Positions 42,002-56,100 of a DNA stretch of 64,000 nt are shown here, in pieces. Within the stretch, counting starts at the first letter, position 1, and each line of letters begins with the position of its first letter. The position numbers were made by a program, and so were the translations under genes. The notes beneath the pieces were generated by a model, which did not search any database, was not told the DNA's origin, and saw nothing but the letters and a program-made list of their open reading frames with translations. Source of the DNA: Bemisia tabaci (Eukaryota > Arthropoda > Insecta > Hemiptera > Aleyrodidae); the NCBI RefSeq assembly GCF_918797505.1, contig NC_092801.1, forward strand, positions 29,480,477-29,544,476. Direction: 5' to 3'.

Positions 42002-45000
42002 CTGTTGAAGAAAGTATAAAAATGATGATTAGAAAAAAAAACCAACTTATTTGACGAATCATGAAAAACTATTTTTCCGACGGTTCAGCTTGAATTTGTA
42101 AAACAACCATGTTGATTTACACCTAATTCTGAAGTTTCTCACCCAGAACTCTCTAAAATATGACGGTTCAACAATAAAGCTCACAATAAAATTATAAATA
42201 GACCATCTATGTTTCAGGAAACGGTGGTCACCGGTGTGAAACATGATGTATCCCGACGAAATTAGCATGCACTTATTTGAACGATGTCTGCATTAAATGT
42301 TTGTAATCTAAGTTTTTTTAGGTTTATTAAAGAGTCTGAAGGATGAAATCTGAAGAACAACAATTTGGATCCGAATAACTCATTTTCCTACTCCAAAGAG
42401 CAGTCCGTCTAAATAGTCAAGGACAAATTCAAATCATTACGTACTGCAGTGCTGAAAAAGTGAGTTACTGACCGTAATTTTTAAATTCGTGCATAAATTA
42501 CGGCATTACTATTAGATTAAATACACTATACTTCAATTTATCATTGTCAATTTTTTTTCCTCCTCTTTTTTTTTTTTTCTTTTGAAAAAATAAGATCACG
42601 AGAAACAGTCACTTGGAAAATCATCTCCGATATTGTGTGAAGTGTAAGGTAAACAAATTTTTTGATCATTTCTCACCAGATTCGTTTCTCGTGCAGGAGC
42701 TTCTGCTTGAAACGACGTAAGTAGCTGGTTTATTATGATCAGTCAAAGCCTGGCTTAGGACGCCGCAATAGCTCACATCGTCGTCACATATGATCGTCAC
42801 CATATTTTTGATCTCATGCGTCCACGTCTCTCCTTGTATATTGATCAGCGTGTAGTTATTAAGAAAATTTTTCATATACTTCTGAATTACCGGTAAGATG
42901 GAGTCTTTTGTATCCTGTTCGGACAAGAATTGAAATCAAATTGAATCATTCTGGAGTGCTTAAGGAGAAAGAGAGAAAAAATACACAAGATGAACATGTA
43001 AGATCTTTTCAGGAACTACAAAATTTAGACTCATCACTACAATGGGCCTGTTGCAAACTTTTGCTAGAGCAAAAATAAGAGTTGTTTCTTGTAGATAATG
43101 CCTCAAAAATCACGATGAGCGCATTGGCAAAGTCTGAAATGCACTCATAACTTCACAATCTGCGTAAGAAATTTGTGTTTTTTTAAGCTTCCCGCTTCAA
43201 AAACGATACTACGGCGTAGGTGAACATTTTGTTAGAGGAGTCGCTCCATCGTCGGCGATATTCATCATGGCCGACGCTTGCACGCAGTTCCGCGCGTAAT
43301 TCAAGGAGAGTTCAAGGTCAATCCATTCGGGCGTGGAAAATATGAACGTTAACACACCGATTGTTATCTGGTCTAATCCAGTTCAGGTGTTATCTCGTCC
43401 CATCAAACGTGTTTTGGCGGATTGGCGTCGGCTATGATGATTATTGCCGACGATGGAACGACTCCTCTTACAAAATGTTCACCTGTGCCGTAGTATCGTT
43501 TTTGAAGCGGGAAGCTCAAAAAACCGCAAATTTCTTACGCAGATTGTGAAGTTATGAGTGCATTTCAGAGTTTGCCGATGCGCTCATCGTGATTTTTGAG
43601 GCATTATCTATAAGAAACAACTCTTAGTTTTGCTCTAGCAAAAGTTTGCAACAGGCCCATTCGTTCGGGTTCAATGGACATGAAGCTCAAACCAACTTTT
43701 CCGGTTCAGAAACAGCATATACCATTGACTTTTTTAACCATGACTTTTCATTGATTTTCTTTAAATTGCATTGGAAGATTTTCTAATTGACGGTAAATTC
43801 TATGAAATAGGTGATCAAAAGCATGATTGACCACTATGATGAGTTGGACTACCTTCACCTGCAATACTTGAATTCACCTCTAATTTTATAATATCAAGGA
43901 ATAGGTTCTCTCTCACTCTCTGCCAATACTCTAGTTTCGGTAGCAAGTTATTTCATAACGTATTTGTATTAGTCTTCTCTTTGTGTAGGGAGAACAAACA
44001 CATGTTATCTATCTATGTGTTTGAGTTAGTGCTTTGATTAACTATTTTAAGTACTTGCTACTAAATTTCTTGCTAAATTTTCTACACTGAAAAATTACCT
44101 AAAAGCTTCGCTATCAATCATAGCCCTTTTTTTCGATACATTTCCCACATTCTGACAACATTAAGTTAATGATCGCGTATGACAAAAAGGGTCCGTTTGT
44201 TTTCATAAATTAATTTCCAAATTGGGCATTATAATAAATTTTTGAGTATTTACCATTGCAACTGTGAATATTGTTGAGATTTCTCCCAGTCTTTTAGCTT
44301 GGTTTAGTATATTCTCCACGCCAGCGGGTGTGTGGGCGGCCTTTGCTGACGTCATTAGTAAGGTTGCCTCATGCCTGGAAGTGGCATTGTTGATCGCTCG
44401 CACTGCCTCTCTGTTGTCATTTGCATCCGAGGTAGATAATACTATATTCTTCACGCCACGTTCTAATAACCACTCTACTAAATTTACCACTCTTCCCACG
44501 CTTGAACCTGCAATAAAGCATACGTAAGTGATCCTATCACTACACTGCCTACACACAATTGATCTTAAATTCACGTAAAGGAATTTTCTACGTTCGTTGT
44601 GCCTGAAATATTTTATTTAATTAAAAATCATCTGTTGGTTTTATATTTACGCTAAAGTTCGTTGCTCCTGACCGACAGAGAGATAAATTATTGCAGAGAA
44701 AAATTAAGTGATCTTTGGATTTTTTTTTACACCTCTAATTTGGTGAAAATTAAGTTATAAAACCAAGCCAAAAATGATTCACATTGATTCCAGCGGAGTG
44801 TTTTAGCTATGCCCTGTAGCGATTAATTCCATCCTTCTTTTCAAAAAACTTATTTTTTGGGTGGAGTGAAACTCCAAAAGCGCAAACCTAAAAGCGTAAA
44901 TTAAGATATGATGCACTTTTGAGGTAGTTTTGAGGTAAAGTAGGGAATCGTTTGCGCCAATATTTGTTCCTGAAGCTAAAGAAAAGGAGGCAAGAAAAGC

Positions 45001-47633
45001 TTTCTCTATATAATAAATATGATTTAATCAAGTGTTATCAAATATTCTCTATCCGAAAGACGAACGAGCACAAAACTTTAGTGTATATGTTTGTGAGGGT
45101 TGTTTGCAAGCAAATACCATTTAAATTTATCAACCGCACAATAGGCGACGCTTAAATAAAGTCAAGGTAGAAGAGAGACAAGCAAAGCACCCTCGACTCG
45201 TAACATATGTGACAAACATTGATCGAATCTTATAATAGCGTTTAGATGCAACTATTCGAGCACCACGGATGTTTGTGTTGCATACCACGGAATTGAAGGC
45301 GTTTTGACTCTCGGCACTCCTCAATGTCCTCCCCACTTCGCCCACTACACGGTACGGCTTCACGGCGAGGGTCCAGAATGACGGAATGTCTACAAATATT
45401 TACATTATACAAAGGCATATCTTAGGCACAAATCGTTACACACACGCTTGGGATCTGAATATCTTTTGTGCTTCACCATTGATAATGCGATGTGCTGAGG
45501 TTGATTTGTAGATTAAAATGAAGATTCAATTCGGGGAAAGGATGCAAAAAATGCTAACAATAAAGATAAAAAAATAAAAAACGGGTTTTTTCGAAGCAAT
45601 AACAATCTCATTATCAGCCGTGAAAAAAAGCTGAAAGAAAAGGACTCATCGATTCGCTGTCATTGCGAAACTGAGACTGGATTACAATGTAAACCGACTT
45701 TGCCCAGTGCAGTAAGACTTTAGAGTACTTATGTAAACTTAGTACAGTGACCATTTGTAGTAAAAACGAAGAATTGAAGGTCCTCTGGTAATTTGGATCC
45801 TTGCAATACAGCTCATCTCGCCGCCGCGATGGAGTTAGTTAGTCCCTAAAGTGCCAAAACGCCTTCGATTTAGTGCATATGCAACATGGCCAATGGCCAT
45901 CCGTGGAGCTCGAATAGTTGTATCCAGGCGTTGTGGTGAAACTCGTATAGTATTCTTTTCATGCGATGCTAACTGAAGGTGCATTGTTTGTTACAAGAGA
46001 GGCAGAGGCTCTTGAATAAAAAGAAATAGTGAGAATCATATTTTAGAAAAGCCATACTTATAATCACGGAGGAAAGTTGAGAGTCTTTGGGAGTAATCCA
46101 TTCACTCTGACTGACACAATTAAAATCGGAGGCTGGAGTTTTGACCTTTTTGCCTTTATAGTTCGAGCCTACATCTAGTAAAAGTTTACCACCTTGTTCT
46201 GTGACCATTTCAACAGTTCTGAAAACAAAAATTTGAAGATCCGTGAATTTTTACGTAAAGGCACATCCTGAACGCGCATCGCTCATGCTAAATCTCAAAC
46301 TCATTCGTCATATTTTGTTCACGATTTTTCGAAAAAATGTTATTAATATTATTCATTTTCTCTTTTGACTTTTTTCTGCCCATCATTATAATTATCATCA
46401 TCATCATCATCAATCCCAAGAAGAAGAAGAAGAAGAAGAAGAAGAAGATGATGATGATGATGATGATGATGAAGGAGAGGAAGAAACAGCAGAACAAAAA
46501 GAAAAAGAAGACAATGAATAAGAAGAGGAAGAAAAAAAGAACAAGAAGAAGAACAAGAAGAACAAGAAGATGAAAAACAAGGAGATTAAAAACAGCAACA
46601 TCATCATCAACAACAACAACAACAACAACAACAATAACAGCATACCTAGATAACTGACTTAGATCATTGACGTCCACTGATTTGTGTGGCATGTGAACCA
46701 TCTGTCCCGATGAAAGACTCTCACTGACAAGCGCATGAAGTCGAATTTTCCGTTCTTTCGGTAACTGCACCAGTTGGGATAGCTTGAAGCCGTAGTAACC
46801 GGTATCTTTGCTAAACCTGCCCATCGGGAGAGGTGCATTGTGTTGCATCGTCTCTTCGTTAAGGTTGACAAAACTGCCATGTTTGCCGATGCAGGTCCAA
46901 GCCGTAAGCATCTGTTTTCGGGGGGCATCGCTTACTATTATATCGGGACCCACTCCGTTGGTTCCGAACATCATCGGAACGTAAAAGTCCTCGGAGTTGT
47001 CGTTTGTGATGTTTGATTTCGGTATCTGAAAAATGAAATTTAAGTCAATTTCATACGTAGTGAACATGATTCATTTTTTTTTTATTAATATACTAGAGGG
47101 CGCTGCCCCCTGGCCGCTACGGGGCCCAACCCCGGGGCGTTGCGTCAAAGGCCGCTTCGCGGCCAGCGAAATCGTCGGAATCGCCCGTTGGTATAGTTAA
47201 TGAGCAAATAATTTTAATTGAATAACAAAACGATTTTTCGAAGAAAAATCTCCCGCCAAACGATATTCCTAAAATGACTTTCTCCTTACTCTGAATTTTG
47301 ATTCCTTCTTAGAAAAACGACCTTGACAGGGCCACATACAGCTGCCCATGACTAAACAAAGGCCTCTGAAAGTAAAGACCCACTCTATTAAAACTCTGAC
47401 CTTTGAACTCCCCTTCCTCACTCCTGCTCATCGACCGTCTCACTCCCTTTCCTCGCCCCGTCCATCGCATGTCTTAAAAATGATTTTATTAGAATAGAGA
47501 GGATTTAGCAGCATAAGAAAGTTAAGAACTTCGCCTCACTATAAAAATTAGCACTATGGGTGATCGCTGATTCAAATTGCCCACTCATCGGAAAACCGAA
47601 GTCTCCTCATTTATTAATTCAGACACTGAGCTA

Positions 47634-47689
<56 letters not shown>

Positions 47690-50600
47690 GGGGGGGGGGT
47701 TGCAATGAAATAACTTTCCTTGGTTATGAATTAGTTTTCTTAAATGTTTGATAGTGCATCAAGGAAAGAGGTATATTTTTACGAAATCGAGTTATGGCGT
47801 CACAATAACCGATTTGACTAACTTTGGTTTTCTCGCAAGTGAAAAATTGGAAATTACTGTTTCGAGTGTAAAATATAAGCGATAATATCTTTCTTATAAA
47901 TATATTTTTGGTATATCCGATGTGCTTAACGTGTGCTTAATGTGCATCAGGGAGACTCTTATTTTTCCAGGCCTCTAAATTAGTTAATTAGTTATTTAAT
48001 TCATAGACATTCCGCATCCTAGGCCTTTACCGTCTTCATACAGAATTTGGAAGACTGTTGTTTATCTTCTAACTTACTTTATTCAACTATTTATTCAATC
48101 TAGATACACTTACCTGAGGGAATATCTGAGACACAAGTTGAGCAGCCGTCTCGTTAGAGACGGTGGTGTAAATATCATAATTCTTTTCGATGCAAAGAGA
48201 TATGAAAGCCAGTCCGATAGGCGATTGTCCATTTATGATGAAAGCTGTCTTTTTCATTGTCCCGTCCGTATCATTTACTATTCTAACTGCCATCCTTTCT
48301 TCCATGATCGAGTGCGCCTATTTAGGTGAGAAAGAAAACGGTCTCATAATCTCATGGCTGCCCAATAAGTATAAAGTGATTTGAACCACGTTAAACAGAA
48401 AGGAACCAAGCCACATCAGCTTTTGCCAAATTTAATTGGCTGATTTAATTTTTTATATGAAAATATTTCTACGGATTTGCGTGCAAATTTCAGTGAATTT
48501 TCTCCATAGTACGAAGCAAATTCCTTGACATTTTCAAAGGGATCCGCACAAACGTTTCCCCGTAAAAAATTAAATTGCCCAGTTAAAATTGACAATAGCT
48601 GATGTGGCTTGGTTCCTTTCTGTTAAACGCGGTCCATTTCTGAGATGATACTCGTGTTAGGTTGGAAATTTCGGACACGCACAAATTGGTGGAATGATAT
48701 AGCCCATAGTGGTCCAAAAGCATTCGAATAAAAAAAAACCAGAGCTGGAGAGACACAGTTGTATTAACAGAAATAGTTACACGGAAGTGTATGAAAATGT
48801 ACTTCCTACTCCACTTAATAAAATGCCGATAAACTTATGAGAAAACTTCAAATAAACATATTTTGTAAGCAGACATTTTCAAACGTTCAAAACCTATTTT
48901 CTTTTTAATATAGTCCAGGAATAAATCTGATTTTCCGATTCTTACGAACCTTTACCCAGACAAATTTTAAGATCCGTTTTTTAGGAAACTAAAAAATCAT
49001 AATGCGCCATTTTGAAACTTAGTGCTACTGCTGTACTTAGGGCTCAGCTACTGTGATACATAATAATGTAAGCATTAATCCATACAAACCATTAAATATG
49101 CGGTCGGTAGAGAAGCCGCCTCATCTAATGGAAGATTCTTTGGTACAGTCCATTGGAATATCGAGTCCAAGCAAATATTGTTCTTGAACCCTTCATTTTT
49201 ATACGCAATGCCTACTACGTGAACTCCTGCTGGTGTTACTCCAGAATAGTCCAAAATTGCCGGTGATCCCTGTGATATGAATGTGTTCAAAACTTCAAGT
49301 AATAGTGAATTTTTCAAGTTTTAAAATTATCAAAAACGTCATAAAATGTATGAAAATATAGCTTTATATATGTGCTCAGTTTTTAGGGACCTATCTCATG
49401 TTGCGTGACCTTAAGTCACTGCTTTTGTATCTTCCGACATTTTACTATTCCAGCAAAAATTCTCAGAAATGCTGTTCAGTTCAACTTATCAATAAAGAGA
49501 ATTTGAAAAATATGAGTTATTGTAACTGAAATATTTCTGAAAAGCACATACCGCTGAAATATCAATTGCTTACTTTACAATACATTATTATAAAAAGAAG
49601 AGCTTTATCAGAAATGCAAAGATAGCATATGATGAAATCGAACGCTTCTACCACAACCAGAAACAGTCCAGCGAGGCAATTTGTTTTTCGTAGGGGCGAC
49701 TAAAATTTTACTATGGGAGTAAAATGCTTGGTTGACAAAAAAACATCTTTCTCTATGCAGCAATTATAACTATCAAATACATTTTTTGCGTAAACTGGTC
49801 GTATTTTTTTTTCAAGTCGTAGATTCAAGAGGAGAAAATCTGCAAAATTCTATACTAAGGGTAAAAATCTTGGTTGACATAAAAATCTTCCTCTGCGGAA
49901 GAAGTAACTACCAAATATACGTTTTTTGCGTGAATTGGTCGTCTTTTTATCTGTGAGATTCAAGAAGGGTAAGTCTGTAGGGTAGATCTGTAAGCGTACG
50001 TACCTGTGTCATATTTTGGGAGCTGGTGGGATTTAAACCGATGTATCGAATATTGACCTCCTCGGACACTTGGTTAACGTGGGGCAGGATCTGGGCCACG
50101 TTTGCAGGTACCAGTTTTGAAATCGGTACTCCGTGGTAACTGCCCCATTTTCCGTTTTTCAGTACGTTCATCAATACATCTCTCTCCAGTTGTTCTCGAT
50201 AGATGCTCTCGTCAAGAGAGAATGGAGGTGCATTGTTATCCAGCAAGAAGAAAAACCTGAGCATTACATTTAAATGTCACAGAACGATTTCTGGATTAAA
50301 AATTCATTTGATTGAATAAAAAAATAATTAAGAACTTTTGCTAAGTAATTTGAGGGGCCTAGAGGACAAAAACCCATGAAAATGCATATTTTACTATTTC
50401 GAAAAATTTGTTTTTAAAGTGTTGAAGTCACATGGTTCCTATAATGGCGGAAAGAAAGTTATGAAACGGACTTTTTGATGCTTAATAATTGGAATTTGGG
50501 AGCGAATTTTTCACAGAATGTGCATTAAGACTAGTTTTAATTGAAATCATTAATAGCTCAATTTGTTCAAAAACTGAACCTTTGCGCCTTGTCCTCCAAT

Positions 50601-53132
50601 CCCTTTATTTGTCCTAAAAGTTGTTTTCCTACCACAAGTTATCCTAATATCTTTATTCTACTCGTTTTTTGTCCCACTACAGTAAAAGCTCTACTAGTGG
50701 GATGCCAAACTGGATTTTTCCCTAAGGGTATGTGTCGCACTTGCAATTGATTGGCACTACAAAAGCGCTGTCATTTTGGGTCCTTGCAATACAGCCAACC
50801 GCTGCGGGTGAAACAGTGAGTGCCCAAAGAGTCAAAACTCCTTCAATTCTGGCGTATGCAACACGGTCATCCGTGGAGTTCGAATAGTTGCATCCGTATT
50901 GGAAATCATCTGAAGTTATTGTCGCATGCAATACAAACTGATGGCATAATTATTGTTCTCTTACGCCTAAACTTACCAGCGTTGCCTATATTGCCTATGA
51001 CTTTAAGCCCATCAATTAAAACAACCATTGGTTCTATATTTTTGATCCGATAAGAGATGGAAATGAAAAGGTTCACTCATGGAATACGTACTTGAAATTC
51101 CTTGTTCCAGCTTCCCTCAATATTTTACGGATCATGGCCTCGGGACTTGTGCATGTTTTGCTGACGACGAAAACCAATTGCTCTTCCCCAGTTTTGACCT
51201 CCGATTTTAGAGCATTCAAAGTTGATAATACATTTTCTGACACGTGATAAACTTTTGTCTTCCGACCAGAAATTTTCTGAAAGAGAAAGCAAAAATTCAC
51301 GTTCATCATCAGGCTCCTGAAACGTATAATTTCAATTGAAATATTCCATCGTCTTTGTCTGAAGTAATTCCTAAAATTCCTTTTCACATCTGATGCGCTC
51401 AAAGAGTAGTCTTGAATACGGATCTCAGATTTTTACTTGTTCCAATAAAATGAGTTTTCTCTTGCAATAAATTATGAAAATACGTACTGACCAGCTTCTA
51501 CGAGTTAGTCCTGAACTTTTAACACGATTCAGAGCAATATTCTTCGTAATTTATTTGATGATTTTAGTCTTGATAGTGATTTTTCCTAACTTTAAGTTGT
51601 CTGAACTGACCAATAAATATACAAGGAACACACTTTGATAATTGATAGATTTACACATGCAGTTTAAAATTTCGATTTTTTTTTTTAACATTCTCGGCAT
51701 TTTCTATCATTGTTAAACCTACCTTTTTCAGGAGTCCATATCTGAAGGAACCAAATACTTGTTCGTATAACACAGCATAATCTTTGCCATAGTTTGAGAT
51801 GGTGTTTGAACCATTTTTGATCTGAGTTTCGACTGGCACCGCAACAAGGAAGAAGGTGTCGTCACTGCCTCCCTGAAGTGATAATTGTGACAAACATTGT
51901 GGACCAGAAATGTAGGAAAGGTGTACTCCACATTTTGTGCCATTTTTGTAAGTGTGAGCGGGTACAATTTCCACCTATGAACGTAAGAAAATATATGGAT
52001 TACATTTTGGAATAAGGAACCAATGTCTCTGGCTCTCACATAAAAGCACCTTTCTACATTGAGAAATCAATGGCATATATGTTGTTTCTAAAATGAGCCG
52101 AAAATAGTGACTCCTTATTGCAAAATGTGGTCTATATAATAATGCAAGCACCGCACGTGCATATTAGCAACCAACCAACAGGAAACTAAGTAACAACTGT
52201 ACGAATTAAACGTTTAATATGAACTAAAAATGCTGCTCCAACAAATATACTTAAATAGTTTTAAATTAACGATTTATTGTACTTATCTGTAGTAAATTAA
52301 GAATGTATGAACCTTTCATATTAATCCGAAAAATCTGCTCTTGTCAAAATTTCAATTTTATTGATTTTCATTTCGATCTCCATGGGTTCGAATTTGGCAA
52401 ATGATAAGGACCATAAATGGCTAAAAAAGCCATGAATTGGCAATAATGAATGATTCAGAGGCAACTTTTCTAACTTTCATTCAACTAACGATGAGCTTAC
52501 GTTGACTTGCTTCTTTTGAGGAAAGAATAAATTCTTTACATACTTTGCAGCACTTAAAAGAACGAGATTGGTACGCTTATAGTTTCAATGAATGCCGTAC
52601 AGATGCATGCGGAAACTACTTACATTCAAATCATTGCTGGCCTGAAGAAAATCTGTAAGTACTTCAGAAGCCGATGGAGCTGATTTTCCGTTACGTGTAT
52701 CACTTACTTTGAAATCTAGCGCTATTTTGAATTTATTTTGGGATCTACCTGAATTTCCAACCATTATTTGAAAACTGGCACGCCAAAATTCGTGTAAACT
52801 CTGCAACATTGTCGGCATAATAAAGTTAATAGCTCTTGAAAAACTAAAAATATCAAAAATGAATACTGTAAAATAGCAATAAAATTTTCAGTGTAATACT
52901 TAAGGTCGCGAAATCATTAAATTCTCATTTAAAAACATTTGTTTTTCCTTCATTTAGATTATGTAATACATTTAAGAAAGAAGGCAGAGAATTTACAATT
53001 CCTGTTCTTTTAGATAATCATAGTATTATCTAACGTTAACATATAAAATTAATGCAGTTTGTTAAGTTTTAGTTTTAAGCCACGTAGATAGATACAAGAA
53101 ACACTTGTAGTAGTTACGATATATTTAAATAA

Positions 53133-53171
<39 letters not shown>

Positions 53172-56100
53172 ATTATGAAACGTGAATTAATGCCTTAAAA
53201 CAATATAAATTAAAGCGTGATATAAGATTTCTGACGATTTAAAAATTGTTCGTTTTATCTGACGTCTTTCTCCAGGCAAACCTGATTTGATACGTGAAGA
53301 AATGAATTTTAAAATTTTTAATGCGCTGAAACATGATTCCTGTTCAATTTCACCCACCAATGCAAAGTTTACTACCTCTATATTCGTTGTAGCTCAATAA
53401 TGCAACAAGTCCTATTAAGCTTCTGCCGAAAAAGCACTAAAGGGTTATTTTACAATTGCTTTTTTTGCCAAAAGAAAAAATGATTTCGGTTTTCCGATAT
53501 CACTTACTTTCTGCCAACGTAATGTGTTTTTTGCTTATTCGTCTATGTATGTTTGTTTTTATTAATGTAAATTTTTCTTATTTTTCTTCATTTTTGTTTC
53601 GTTGCATACTGACCAACAGTTTTCTAAAAAATCACTTAGATCACCTCAAAATAACTTATTTTTTGATTTTTTAAATATAATCCTCGATAGACTGATGAAG
53701 TACGAAGCCCTTACCTTGAACGCACTACTACCATAGGGTACAAAGTAAAGTCTCTCTGCGTGCACATCTTCCAATTTCTCAACTGGCTTCGGTATTGGGA
53801 CAGTTTTGAAGCCATTTATTGTGACTCCAATACATTGAAGGCTATTCACAGCTGTGTTCATGAAAAACTCCACATCAGGAACTGAAACACGAAGAAAATA
53901 AGTTATATGTATACGGAATACTTTCGAATAACAAACCCGATGAAAAAACTCGTCACTTTCCATTTCTCGTTGGTGGTGATGGATCTCATTTTGTGTGCTC
54001 AGAAATTTGATTTGATCTTTTCCGCTTCTTTTTCCTTCACTAAACTTGCTCTTTCCGGTTTAAATGTTACTCTAGTAAGAATAATATATTGATTAAAAAA
54101 GACACGACTTCATTGAGAGTGCGATCAAGCTTGAGCTTCCGACATTAATGTAGTGATGTATAGATTTATTAACCTTTTACCTTTCTGTAGTTTTTCAACT
54201 AGTTCAGGATCAAGCTGTATAGATTGAATTGAGGCAGGTCTTGGTAACTGCTCGGTGGCCTTAGCATTCCACATTGTATTCAGGTTCAGTAGTGTGTCTA
54301 AGTAAATTGTCCAGTCTGAGTTTATTTTAATTTTTCCCAACAAGCCTAAAAAGGTGAGAAAAAAAGGAAGTTTGTAAGAAAGAATTTCCATTAGAACACT
54401 TTTCAATGAGTGGTGCTAAAAACTCAAATTAGCCTCTTTTTCCGATAAAGACTAAAAGTAATAGAAGTTAGTACACACCAAGTTTTTCTAGCATGATGTT
54501 GTAATATACTAATAATTTTAGTAGCTCATGATTAAAAGGATAACAGTATTCTTAAAGCTTGAAATATGTTCACAATTGCTTTTCCAAATTTTCAACCTAT
54601 ATTAATGGTTCATTAAAACAGTACTTTTTAGTTCAAATCTTTAAAAAATGAGTTTTCGTGCCAACGTTCCTCAATAATTATTCTCGAGCGTGGCCGTTTT
54701 TCTTTTAGGTACTAAATAATTTCACTAATGATGATTTTTTTTTTTTTCTTCATTCTGAATACGTTAGTGAAATCAACGAAGGACGGAAAAAGTTCGGTAA
54801 AAGACCGGAAATGCTCGACCAAAATTGAAGCATAAGGTCTTGTTAATATTCTTTTACAGGGCTAATAGGACTTTCACAATCATCGAATTTCAAAAAAGTT
54901 GTTTCTAAAAAAAAAAATTAGCGCATCGAATCGTGTAAAAGAAAAAACCCGATTTTAGAATATTAATAGAATAACAGTTGGGAGCATTGAACTTGCCTTT
55001 CGAGCACGTATGAATATCAGTTATTGATTTTGCCTGCAGGCCACCGGCCGATTCCAGGAAATCAAGGAATCGTCCGTAAGAGTCGTCACCGTTGAGGGTC
55101 GGATGAATCTCGTTGTTGGTCGGGAATTTATCACGTTGCGATCCGCGTTCCCATATCCTGATTCTTCCCGTCATGAGCACAACTTCTTGATTCGCACTAC
55201 TGGTTTCGGGCTCATCGTTTGTTAATTCGTTTGGTTTATCGTCCAGAAAATCTTGGAACACAATGAATTCACCACTGCCCCGCAAGATTTGAATCCAAAC
55301 TTGACTGGAACCTGAAATTTGAACATTTCATACGACTAAGGCTTCTCAGCAAGAATATTTAATTACAAATAAAATCAGTAGACCAATCGCGTTTTTATTT
55401 ATAGCAGACAAGTATTCGAATCAGGCATTTTATCAAATGATTGGGCAGACAGTCAAATGTAGACCGATTACGCAATTATCTTAATTTGTGGCGAGAAGAG
55501 GCTTCAATAGGATTGATCATATTACTTTAAAGGCCCTTAAAATATTACTGTAAAGGCCCTTAATCCCTTGAAGTTAGGCCATGGCAAAAAGGTCAAAAAA
55601 AAAAAAAATAAAAAATGATTGATGGGTATCTCTTTACCTCTGAGAATTCATCCTTACTTTTGAAAATTTCCTCTCTTCTCTCGATCTTTCTGATAATTTT
55701 TTTAAAAATAAATGTTTCTACGGAATTCGGGTATTGGGTTGTATTACCTTCGACTGATAAATGCGGCTCTGAATAAATCTGAATGTTGTCAATGGCAACA
55801 GGAAGGCTTTTAAATTCCTGCTTTTCTATAGCTCCAAAGATTTTCCACACTTCAGTCTGGAAAACGAAAAAAAAGACATTTTATTTCAGGGTTTCAAAAA
55901 TTTGCCATTACTGAAAGAATTGGCGATGATACATCAGCTTTCTCTTTATGTGAACTCATCTTCTTAGAACAAAACATTCTGATCCTGTACCTTTAAAAAT
56001 TGCAATCTCCAAAAAAAAAGTAAAAATGGCGAAATAAATTTAAAGTTGCTGTAATGTTCTTACTCTACTCAGATAATAATTATGATAGTTCCAAAAAATT

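Noticed and set aside
45130..45363. Candidate extra gene B exon
   Set aside because: The sequence belongs to a dispersed repeat found again at 45780 and 50760; gene A has no such exon and phases already join 46058 to 44507.
46288..46645. 259-codon minus-strand frame running past the ER exon
   Set aside because: Only the part above 46646 is homologous to FAS. The rest is translated triplet repeat (runs of Val, Asp, Phe, Ile) behind a good donor.
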